The notes beneath the pieces were generated by a model. The model did no database searches and had not been told where the DNA came from. It saw only the letters and a list, made by a program, of their open reading frames with translations. Both the position numbers and the translations under genes were made by a program. This document shows positions 55,391 to 62,711 of a stretch of DNA of 64,000 bases, one piece after another (positions within the stretch are counted from its first letter, which is position 1; each line of letters opens with the position of its first letter). The DNA is taken from NCBI RefSeq assembly GCF_014649835.1, contig NZ_BMTU01000008.1, positions 1 through 64,000 on the forward strand, in the 5' to 3' direction. This stretch comes from Streptomyces pilosus. GTDB taxonomy: Bacteria > Actinomycetota > Actinomycetes > Streptomycetales > Streptomycetaceae.

Positions 55391-56478
55391 CGGGTGCTCC
55401 CCAGGGCGGTCAGCGGGTCGACGGTGGTGATGCGGCGGACGGACAGGGCGGCGCCGAGCGCGCCGAGGACGACCGTCACGGCGGCGGGGACCAGCACGGT
55501 CGCGGGGGTGAGGGCGAAGGGCACGTCGGAGCGGGAGAGGGCGGCGCCGGTCGCGGCGGCGAGGGCGGTGCCGGCCAGGGTTCCGCCGGTCAGCAGCACC
55601 AGGGCCTGGCCGAGGGCGTCCGCCAGGAGTCGTCGGGTGGGCGCGCCGAGCGCCTTCAGCACGGCGATGTCGGCGCCGCGCTGGATGGTCCAGACGGTGA
55701 AGAAGGCGCCGACGACCAGGGCGGAGATGGCGAACAGGAAGCCGCGCATCAGCTGCAGGGAGCCGTTCTCGGAGGCGTAGGAGCCGATCGCGGACAGGGA
55801 CGCGTCCTTGGTGACGGTCCGGGTGCCGGCGGCGCGGTCGGCGGCCGGGAGGTCGGCGCCCGGGCCGGTGTCCAGGGCGATGACGGTGGCGGTGGGTCCG
55901 CCGTCGCGGCCGGCGGCGGGCGGGGCGACGGTGTTCCAGGTGCGCAGGGAGGTCCAGACGACGGGGGTGTGGCTGAAGGAGGCCCGCCCGCGTGCGGCGG
56001 CGACGGTGAGGTCCCGGCCTGCGAGGGTGACGGGGTCGCCCGCGCCGACGCCGAGCGCCTCGGCCGCGGTGGTCGACAGGACCACCGTGCCGTCCTCGAT
56101 CCGGGTGCCGCCGGGGGCCAGCGGGGAGCCCGGCAGGACGCCGAAGACGGAGACGCCGGTGGTGCGCGCACCGGCGGCCGCCCGGGTGGTGGTGATGCCG
56201 AGCGGCTCCGCGCGCGTGACCCCGGGGGTGTCCGCCCACCGCCGCCACTGCGGCTCGGTGACGGTGGAGTCGGCGTAGGAGAGGTCCTGGCCGCCGGCGG
56301 GGGCGGCGAACGCGATGCGGTCGGCCGCCAGTCCGGTCACGGCGGAGACGTTCTCCCGGGCCAACCCGGCGGTCAGGCCGGAGAGCAGGCCGACCAGCAG
56401 GGTGATCAGGACGACGACGGCGCCCATCAGGGCGAACCGCCCCCTGGCGAACGTGAGGTCCCTCCAGCCGACGAACAT
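55387..56478 (-). CDS. ABC transporter permease (FtsX/MacB family)
   Basis: The 363-residue protein has an N-terminal transmembrane helix (about 16-38), a large extracytoplasmic domain (about 40-235) and three C-terminal transmembrane helices, with the FtsX-type ALGAPTRRLLADALGQALVL stretch between the first and second of these. The ATG at 56478 fits the topology; the frame extends upstream without support. It is divergent from the histidine kinase gene, sharing 169 bases. Confidence 0.88.
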   Translation of the reverse strand: MFVGWRDLTFARGRFALMGAVVVLITLLVGLLSGLTAGLARENVSAVTGLAADRIAFAAPAGGQDLSYADSTVTEPQWRRWADTPGVTRAEPLGITTTRAAAGARTTGVSVFGVLPGSPLAPGGTRIEDGTVVLSTTAAEALGVGAGDPVTLAGRDLTVAAARGRASFSHTPVVWTSLRTWNTVAPPAAGRDGGPTATVIALDTGPGADLPAADRAAGTRTVTKDASLSAIGSYASENGSLQLMRGFLFAISALVVGAFFTVWTIQRGADIAVLKALGAPTRRLLADALGQALVLLTGGTLAGTALAAATGAALSRSDVPFALTPATVLVPAAVTVVLGALGAALSVRRITTVDPLTALGSTR

Positions 56479-56634
56479 GTCCTGGCCTGCCCCTTCGATC
56501 GGTGGAAACGGTGTACTCCCACCGTCGCGTCCGGCCCGGCCCGGGGGCATCGCGCCCAGGAGGGGAGTTTGCGAATCAAAGGGTCGGTGCCGGTCTCCAC
56601 CTTTTGATCGATGCCCGGTATGCGCTGTTCTCCG

Positions 56635-56640
56635 TAGGCT
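56635..56640 (+). promoter_or_regulatory. Leaderless-type -10 for the histidine kinase gene
   Basis: TAGGCT ends seven bases before the ATG at 56648, the spacing expected for a leaderless transcript, and there is no clear ribosome-binding site. No strong -35 is seen. Confidence 0.35.
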
Positions 56641-56647
56641 GGGGTCG

Positions 56648-57865
56648 ATGGACAGCCTCACTCCGACGACCCGGGCCCTGGCCCGGTCCCTGCACCTGCT
56701 CGTGGCGGGCCTGCTGGCCCTGGCCGCCGTGCGGGCGGTGCCGGGGGACGTGGCGCACCCGGGTGCCGTGATCGGCGCGTGCGCCGCCGTGGCGGGGGTC
56801 TACGCGGCCGGGCCGCTCACCCCGGCCGTGTCCGCCTCGCGCCGCGCCGCCCGGTGGTGGCTGGCGGCGCTGGGCGCGGGCTGGCTGGTGCTGCTGGCGC
56901 TGACCCCGGACGGGGTGTGGCTGGCGTTCCCGCTGTACTTCCTCCAGCTGCACCTGTTGTCCCGGCGCGGCGGGCTGCTCGCGGTCGTGGCGACCGCCCT
57001 CGCCGCGATCACCGCGTTCGCCGCGCACCGGGGGGTGTTCTCCCCCGCCGTGGCCATCGGGCCGGCGCTCGGGGCGGCCGTCGCCGTCGCGGTGGTGTGG
57101 GGGTACCAGGCCCTGTACCGGGAGAGCGAGCGGCGCCGCCGGCTGATCGAGGAGCTCACCGCCGCCCGTGCCGACCTGGCGGCCGCGCAGCACACCGCGG
57201 GCGTGCTGGCCGAGCGTGAGCGGCTGGCGCGGGAGATCCACGACACCCTGGCCCAGGGGCTGTCCAGCATCCAGTTGCTGCTGCGCGCCGCCGAGCGGGC
57301 CCTGCCCGACCGGCCCGCGGCGGCCGCCTCCCACGTCGTACGGGCCAGGGAGACGGCCGTGGGCAACCTCGCCGAGGCCCGGCGGTTCGTCGCCGCCCTC
57401 ACTCCGCCCGCCCTGGAGGGCACCACCCTGGCGGGCGCCCTGGAGCGGTTGTGCGCCACCACCAGCGCGCAGCACCCCGTCGCCGTGCGCTTCCGTCTCG
57501 CGGGCACCCCCCGCGCCCTGTCCACCGCCGTCGAGGTGGCCCTGCTGCGCATCGCCCAGTCGGCCGTGTCCAACACCGTCCGGCACGCCCGGGCCACCAC
57601 CGGCGAGGTCACCCTGAGCCACCTCGACGACGGGGTGCGGCTCGACGTGGTCGACGACGGCGCCGGGTTCGACCCCGGTGGGCTGCCGGCTCCGGACCCG
57701 GCCGCCGGCGGCTTCGGCATCGCGGCGATGCGGGCCCGGACGCGTGCCCTGCACGGCACCCTGGTCCTGGAGTCGTCCCCCGGCGGCGGCACCGCGCTGT
57801 CGGCGCGCTTCCCCCTGGACGCCGCGCGGCGGCGCTCCGACGCACCCGACGAGAACGAGGTCTAG
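56648..57865 (+). CDS. NarL-type sensor histidine kinase
   Basis: The 405-residue kinase has five or six N-terminal transmembrane segments (to about 153) with almost no extracytoplasmic loop, a coiled linker, a HisKA_3 domain with phospho-acceptor H198 in REIHDTLAQG, and a HATPase domain ending near residue 390. Such intramembrane-sensing kinases often detect membrane stress or antibiotics and control adjacent ABC exporters, here on the divergent strand. The response regulator gene follows immediately. Confidence 0.9.
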   Translation: MDSLTPTTRALARSLHLLVAGLLALAAVRAVPGDVAHPGAVIGACAAVAGVYAAGPLTPAVSASRRAARWWLAALGAGWLVLLALTPDGVWLAFPLYFLQLHLLSRRGGLLAVVATALAAITAFAAHRGVFSPAVAIGPALGAAVAVAVVWGYQALYRESERRRRLIEELTAARADLAAAQHTAGVLAERERLAREIHDTLAQGLSSIQLLLRAAERALPDRPAAAASHVVRARETAVGNLAEARRFVAALTPPALEGTTLAGALERLCATTSAQHPVAVRFRLAGTPRALSTAVEVALLRIAQSAVSNTVRHARATTGEVTLSHLDDGVRLDVVDDGAGFDPGGLPAPDPAAGGFGIAAMRARTRALHGTLVLESSPGGGTALSARFPLDAARRRSDAPDENEV

Positions 57866-58501
57866 GTGGACGATCCGCCCCTCCGCATCCTGATCGCCGA
57901 CGACCACCCGGTGGTCCGGGCCGGGCTGCGCGCGGTCCTGGAGACCGAGCCGGACTTCGTCATCGTGGCCGAGGCCGCCACCGCCGAGGAGGCGGTGGAG
58001 CTCGCCGGGTCCGGCGCGGCCGACGTCGTGCTCATGGACCTGCGGTTCGGCGGCGGCATGAACGGGTCGCAGGCGACCGCCGCCATCACCGCCCGCCCCG
58101 GGGCGCCCCGCGTGCTGGTGGTCACCACCTACGACACCGACGCCGACACCCTCCCGGCGATCGAGGCCGGAGCCACCGGTTATCTCCTCAAGGACGCGCC
58201 GCCCGAGGAGCTGGCCGCGGCCGTGCGCACCGCGGCGGCCGGACGCACCGCGCTCGCGCCCGCGGTCGCCGACCGGCTGATGAACCGGCTGCGCGCCCCG
58301 CACACCGTGCTGACCAGGCGTGAGACGGAGGTGCTCGCCCTGGTCGCCGAAGGGCTGTCCAACCAGGGCATCGGCGAGCGGCTGCACCTCACCCGGGCCA
58401 CCGTGAAGTCCCACCTGGCGCACGTCTACGCCAAACTCGGGGTCGACTCGCGCACCGCGGCGGTCGCCGCGGCCCTGGGGCTCGGCATCATCCGCCGCTG
58501 A
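57866..58501 (+). CDS. NarL/LuxR-type response regulator
   Basis: The 211-residue protein has a receiver domain with acidic pocket D12/D13 and phospho-acceptor D58, and a C-terminal LuxR-type helix-turn-helix (LTRRETEVLALVAEGLSNQGI and LHLTRATVKSHLAHVYAKLG). The GTG start directly follows the kinase TAG stop, with GAGGT inside the kinase gene. It probably regulates the divergent ABC exporter. Confidence 0.93.
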   Translation: MDDPPLRILIADDHPVVRAGLRAVLETEPDFVIVAEAATAEEAVELAGSGAADVVLMDLRFGGGMNGSQATAAITARPGAPRVLVVTTYDTDADTLPAIEAGATGYLLKDAPPEELAAAVRTAAAGRTALAPAVADRLMNRLRAPHTVLTRRETEVLALVAEGLSNQGIGERLHLTRATVKSHLAHVYAKLGVDSRTAAVAAALGLGIIRR

Positions 58502-58562
58502 GGGACAATTCTCCCGCGGGGTGTCCCGGGGCACCGGCGGTCAGCAGTGCACTGAAAGAACA

Positions 58563-58582
58563 CTGTCGAAGCGCTTCGACAG
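58563..58582. promoter_or_regulatory. LacI-family operator 1 (perfect 20-bp palindrome)
   Basis: CTGTCGAAGCGCTTCGACAG is a perfect palindrome with the central CG typical of LacI-family operators. It ends five bases before the -35 of the predicted regulator promoter. Confidence 0.75.
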
Positions 58583-58586
58583 CCTC

Positions 58587-58616
58587 TGGACACCCGTTGT
58601 GTCGTGCGGCTACTGT
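58587..58616 (+). promoter_or_regulatory. Promoter of the LacI-family regulator
   Basis: TGGACA (58587-58592) and TACTGT (58611-58616) are 18 bases apart. Transcription would start near 58623, between the two operators. Confidence 0.5.
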
Positions 58617-58654
58617 CGAGCCACCCTCACCCGCCCCGGTACGTCCGGCCCTTC

Positions 58655-58671
58655 TGTCGAAGCGCTTCACA
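58655..58671. promoter_or_regulatory. LacI-family operator 2 (imperfect)
   Basis: TGTCGAAGCGCTTCACA shares the GAAGCGCTTC core with operator 1 but lacks one base of symmetry. It lies in the leader, 17 bases before the start codon, where binding would block transcription. Confidence 0.65.
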
Positions 58672-58688
58672 CACCTTGGAGTACGTGG

Positions 58689-59699
58689 ATGGTCACCCTC
58701 GCCGAGGTCGCCCAGCACGCCGGAGTCTCCGCGAGCACGGTGAGCTACGTCCTCAGCGGCAAGCGGTCCATCTCCGCCACCACGCGCCAGCGGGTCGAGC
58801 GGAGCATCCGCGAGCTCGGCTACCACCCGAACGCCGGGGCCCGCGCCCTGGCCAGCAGCAGGTCCAACATCATCGCCCTGATGGTGCCGCTGCGCACGGA
58901 CATGTACGTGCCGGTCATGATGGAGATCGCCATCGCGGTGGCCACCACCGCCCGCACCCACGGGTACGACGTCCTGCTGCTGACCGGCGAGGAGGGCCCG
59001 GACGCGGTGCGCCGGGTCGCGGGCAGCGGGCTCGCCGACGGCATGATCCTCATGGACGTCGAACTGGACGACGAGCGGCTGCCGCTGCTGCGCGGGGCGC
59101 GGCAGCCGGCGGTGCTGATCGGTCTGCCCGCCGACACCGAGGGCCTGACCTGCGTCGACCTCGACTTCAAGGCCACCGGCGCGCTGTGCGTGGAGCACCT
59201 GGCCGAGCGCGGGCACCGGGACGTGGCCGTCATCGGCGAGGCCCCGGCGGTCTACGAGCGGCACACCGGCTTCGCCGAGCGCACCCTGGACGGGCTGCGC
59301 GGCCGGGCGCGGGAACTGGGGCTGCGGCTGCTGCATCGCCCGTGCGAGGGCGGGTACGACGCGATGGCGGTGACGCTCGCCCGGATCCTCGACGAGCGTC
59401 CCGGCACCACGGGCTTCGTCGTGCAGAACGAGTCGGCGGTCGAACCGCTGCTCGCCCTGCTGCGCCAGCAGGGCCGGGCCGTGCCCGAGGACGTCTCCGT
59501 GGTGGCGGTCTGCCCGGAGCAGGTCGCCGTGCAGGCGTCGGTGCGGCTGACGTCGGTGGCCATCCCCGCCCAGGAGATGGGCCGGCACGCGGTGGAGCAG
59601 CTGGTCGCCAAGCTCGGCGGCCGCGGCGGCGACGAGGTCGTGCTGCTCGCGCCGGAGCTGACGGTGCGCGCCAGCTCCGGCCCGGCACCCCTGCCGTAG
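58689..59699 (+). CDS. LacI-family transcriptional regulator
   Basis: The 336-residue protein has an N-terminal helix-turn-helix (TLAEVAQHAGVSASTVSYVLSGK, about 3-25), the hinge helix region (NAGARALASSRS) and a periplasmic-binding-protein-like sensor domain. The ATG follows GGAG. Two palindromes upstream point to autoregulation. It is convergent with the hydrolase operon, whose promoter is outside the window, and is a candidate regulator of it. Confidence 0.93.
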   Translation: MVTLAEVAQHAGVSASTVSYVLSGKRSISATTRQRVERSIRELGYHPNAGARALASSRSNIIALMVPLRTDMYVPVMMEIAIAVATTARTHGYDVLLLTGEEGPDAVRRVAGSGLADGMILMDVELDDERLPLLRGARQPAVLIGLPADTEGLTCVDLDFKATGALCVEHLAERGHRDVAVIGEAPAVYERHTGFAERTLDGLRGRARELGLRLLHRPCEGGYDAMAVTLARILDERPGTTGFVVQNESAVEPLLALLRQQGRAVPEDVSVVAVCPEQVAVQASVRLTSVAIPAQEMGRHAVEQLVAKLGGRGGDEVVLLAPELTVRASSGPAPLP

Positions 59700-59734
59700 G
59701 AGCCGCCCGCGCGGAGGGCCGGCGCGGGCGGCTC
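59700..59734. terminator. Bidirectional terminator between the LacI gene and GH12
   Basis: A 13-bp perfect inverted repeat (GAGCCGCCCGCGC at 59700-59712, complement at 59722-59734) with a nine-base loop lies directly after the regulator stop and 13 bases from the GH12 stop. Confidence 0.8.
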
Positions 59735-59747
59735 GGGGCCCTCGCGG

Positions 59748-60461
59748 TCAGCCGCCCGAGACGGTCAGGTTGTTGGTGCGGAAGTCCAGGCCGCCGGACG
59801 ACGAGGTGATCTCGAAGCCGAACTGCACGTCGCCGATGGTCTCGTTGCCCATCCAGCCCTTGGTGTCCTTGATCCACTTCAGGATCGGGAGGATGTCGAC
59901 GGTGCCCGAGTTCGAGTCCGAGGTGCGCAGGAACGAGAAGACCTCGTTGTGCCCGTTGCTGCCCTTGTGGACGTTCCAGGTGTGTCCGCCGAGGCTCACC
60001 GTGCCCTGGGGGGAACCGAGCGGGCCCACGGCTCCGTGGTGGTTGACCCACAGCATGATCTCGTAGTCGTAGTCCGTGTCCCAGATGTCGTACGAGGTGT
60101 TGTACGCGCCCGAGGACGGGACGGTGACGTCGTAGCTGCTGGTGAGCGACCCGAGGGAGGTGATCGGCTTGTTGATCACCTTCTTGGAGTTCGGATAGGA
60201 CTTGATGCCGCCGGTGTCGGGGTGGTCGGCCCACACACCCCAGTTGGTGCCGGAGTTGGCCCAGAAGCACTGGGCCCCGGCGCCGGAGCCCCAGATGTTG
60301 TTGTAGAGCGTGTAGCTGTTCAGGCCGGTGTTGCCCCACTGGTCGCAGGTGCTCCAGACGGCGGCGTGCGCGGGGGCGGAGGCGAGGCCGGCCGTCGCGC
60401 CGAGCGCGAGGGCGGGAGCCAGCAGGACCCTGGTGATCCTGCGCAGGGTGCTCGTTGCCAT
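59748..60461 (-). CDS. Secreted GH12 endo-glucanase/xyloglucanase
   Basis: A 237-residue extracellular beta-1,4-glucan hydrolase of family GH12. It has a signal peptide cleaved near AHA (residue 33), the catalytic nucleophile E134 in YEIMLWVN and the acid/base E217 in GFEITS. There is no carbohydrate-binding module, and the protein ends with the catalytic domain. GH12 enzymes act on cellulose, mixed glucan or xyloglucan. The neighbours (GH95, GH42) favour xyloglucan. The ATG follows GGAAGGAA. It is last in the operon. Confidence 0.9.
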   Translation of the reverse strand: MATSTLRRITRVLLAPALALGATAGLASAPAHAAVWSTCDQWGNTGLNSYTLYNNIWGSGAGAQCFWANSGTNWGVWADHPDTGGIKSYPNSKKVINKPITSLGSLTSSYDVTVPSSGAYNTSYDIWDTDYDYEIMLWVNHHGAVGPLGSPQGTVSLGGHTWNVHKGSNGHNEVFSFLRTSDSNSGTVDILPILKWIKDTKGWMGNETIGDVQFGFEITSSSGGLDFRTNNLTVSGG

Positions 60462-60497
60462 GGTGTTCCTTCCATGGGTGGGGGGAGGTGCGGGGGG

Positions 60498-62711
60498 TCA
60501 CCGCGTCCTCGGCGTGAGGACGCGGTCTTCTCCGGCGACCAGGTCGAGCGGTTCGGCGCCGGCGGAAGTCCACAGGGTGACGCGGTGGGTGCGGGACGGC
60601 CGGACGACGGCGGTGGCGCCGTCCGGGGACCAGGTGAGGTCGAGTACGGCGCCGAAGCGGGTGCGGATCCCGCTCAGCCGGCCGTTCGGGTACGCGGGGA
60701 GGGGGGCGGGGAGCAGGACCAGCCGGTCGGGGGTGGACTGGACGAGCGCCTCGATCAGCACGGCGGGCAGGGTGTGGGCGGCGTCGGCGTTGTAGACGTG
60801 GCGGTGCGGGTAGTGCGCGCTCATCAGGGAGTCGTGGAAGAAGTCACCGTCGAGGACCCGGCCGAGCGCGTGGGCGACCCGCCCCCCGTCCCGGAGGCGG
60901 GCCGCGATCAGCGCGTGGTGCAGGTGCCCGTGCGCCGAGTCGTTCTCGGCGCCGCGCAGTTCGAGGGCGCGGTGGGCGGCGGCGGCCAGGTCCGGGGTGT
61001 CGTAGGGGGTGATCTCGTCCAGGGGCCAGACGCCGTAGAGGTGGCTGAGGTGGCGGTGGTCGTAGGAGTCCTCCAGGCCGGGCCACGCCCATTCGGCGAG
61101 CGCGCCGTCGGCGTTGACGCGGTGCGGGGGGAGCCGGTCGGCGAGGGCCCGCCGGCGGTCGGCGTGTTCGGGGTCGTAGGCGGCGGCGGTCCGCAGGGCG
61201 TGGCGGGCGGCGGAGAGGTCCATGGCCGCGTTGACGGTGCCCCAGCTCGCGTTGGCGGGCCGGTTCTCCGGCGAGTAGGAGGGGACGACGACCGGCCGGC
61301 CGTCGTCATCGGTGCGGGTGAGGAAGTCCTCGTAGAAGAGCGCGACGTCGGCGAGCGCGGCGGCGGTGCGCGGGTCGCGTTCGCCCCGGGTCTCGTCGTG
61401 GTCGACGAGGGGCTTGAGCAGCCAGTCGGCGCCCGCCGTCCACAGGTGGAGCGGGTACTCGCGGCTGAAGTGGTACGCGTGCCCGGACTCTCCGTCGCTG
61501 TGGGCGGGCGCGACGACGCCCCGGGCGCCGAACACCGTGCGGGCGTTGTCCCGCCAGTCGGGCAGCTGGCGCCGGATCAGGGCGGCCAGCGCCTCGGTGA
61601 CCTCGGGAAGGGCGGCCGCGGCGGCGGAGGCGGTCTGGAGGTTGAGGTTGGCGTCGTGGGTGAAGGCGCCGGACCAGGCGGTGTCCCAGTCGCCGGTCCA
61701 CAGGCCGGTGAGCCGGGGCGGCAGCAGGCCGCTGGAGGACAGCAGGTGGTAGCGGCCGGCGGCGAAGAGCCGTTCGAGCAGGGCGGCGCTGCGGGGCCGG
61801 GTGAGCAGTTCGGAGCCCGCCAGCGCGCGTTCGTCCGGGTCCGCGGCGAGGTCGAGGGTGACGCGTGCGTAGGCGGTGCGGTGCGGCGGCAGATGGCGGG
61901 CGAGGAGGCTGTCGTACGCGGTGCCGGGCGCGTCGTCGAGCAGGTCGCGCAGGGCGCGGCCCTCGGCGAGCACGTCCGCCTCGCCGGTGTGCCGGCGCAC
62001 CCGGGTGAGCAGCAGCACCGAGCGTGCGCCCGTGACGCGCACGCCGGGCGGGGCCAGGGCGGTCGTGCCGCCGGTGACGGCGACGAGGGTGACGCCCGTG
62101 TAGGCGAGGTCGCTGCCGGGGTAGCGGGCGCGCAGGCTCAGCAGGGCGCCCTCCGGGGTGAGGACGGCTCCGTGGCCGACGGCCAGGCCGGCAGGGGCAC
62201 CGGGGAGCCGGTGGTCGAGGGAGATGTCCAGGGAGAGTCCGGCGCCGGTGACGTACTGGACGATCACGTCGTCGGCGCGGGAGACGAAGACGCGGCTGGT
62301 CCGGTCGCCACGGGTGGCCTCCGCGACGCCGGTGGAGAAGTCGACGCCGCGGCGGTACCCGGAGGGGTCCCGGTCGCCCTCCGGGCGGCGCGCCCGGATC
62401 CGGAAGGCCGGGTGGAAGGGGCGCACCCAGGTCAGGGGGCGGCCGTCGGTGAACTCCTCGGCGGCGGCCGTGTCGCCCGCCAGCAGCCGGTCCCGGAGGC
62501 CTTCGAGCCGTCCGGCCAGCGGGGGCGGCAGCCGGTACCGGTCGTCGCCCTCGCCCGGGCGGACGAGGGTGTGGTGGGTGACGACGGTGCGCTCGTCGTC
62601 CGGGTCGCCGAACACGAGGGCGCCGTGGTGGCCGTTGCCGCTCAGGAAGGCGTCCTCCCAGCGGGCGGCCGGACGGGGCTCCCAGGTTCCGTGGACGGGC
62701 GTGGCGCTCAT
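60498..62711 (-). CDS. GH95 alpha-L-fucosidase/galactosidase
   Basis: The 737-residue protein has no signal peptide and matches GH95 in layout: an N-terminal beta domain beginning with WEDAFLSGNGHHGALVFG, a helical barrel region with LTGLWTGDWDTAWSGAFTHDANLN, and the late motif SAHGHLHHALIAARL before a C-terminal beta domain. GH95 enzymes remove alpha-1,2-L-fucose or alpha-L-galactose, as in xyloglucan side chains. The ATG overlaps the GH42 stop (ATGA), so it acts probably inside the cell on imported oligosaccharides. Confidence 0.88.
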   Translation of the reverse strand: MSATPVHGTWEPRPAARWEDAFLSGNGHHGALVFGDPDDERTVVTHHTLVRPGEGDDRYRLPPPLAGRLEGLRDRLLAGDTAAAEEFTDGRPLTWVRPFHPAFRIRARRPEGDRDPSGYRRGVDFSTGVAEATRGDRTSRVFVSRADDVIVQYVTGAGLSLDISLDHRLPGAPAGLAVGHGAVLTPEGALLSLRARYPGSDLAYTGVTLVAVTGGTTALAPPGVRVTGARSVLLLTRVRRHTGEADVLAEGRALRDLLDDAPGTAYDSLLARHLPPHRTAYARVTLDLAADPDERALAGSELLTRPRSAALLERLFAAGRYHLLSSSGLLPPRLTGLWTGDWDTAWSGAFTHDANLNLQTASAAAAALPEVTEALAALIRRQLPDWRDNARTVFGARGVVAPAHSDGESGHAYHFSREYPLHLWTAGADWLLKPLVDHDETRGERDPRTAAALADVALFYEDFLTRTDDDGRPVVVPSYSPENRPANASWGTVNAAMDLSAARHALRTAAAYDPEHADRRRALADRLPPHRVNADGALAEWAWPGLEDSYDHRHLSHLYGVWPLDEITPYDTPDLAAAAHRALELRGAENDSAHGHLHHALIAARLRDGGRVAHALGRVLDGDFFHDSLMSAHYPHRHVYNADAAHTLPAVLIEALVQSTPDRLVLLPAPLPAYPNGRLSGIRTRFGAVLDLTWSPDGATAVVRPSRTHRVTLWTSAGAEPLDLVAGEDRVLTPRTR

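Noticed and set aside
50981..55780. A 1599-codon plus-strand frame across the protease, dxr and acyl-CoA dehydrogenase genes
   Set aside because: Four well-supported minus-strand genes occupy the same DNA, and the frame matches no family.
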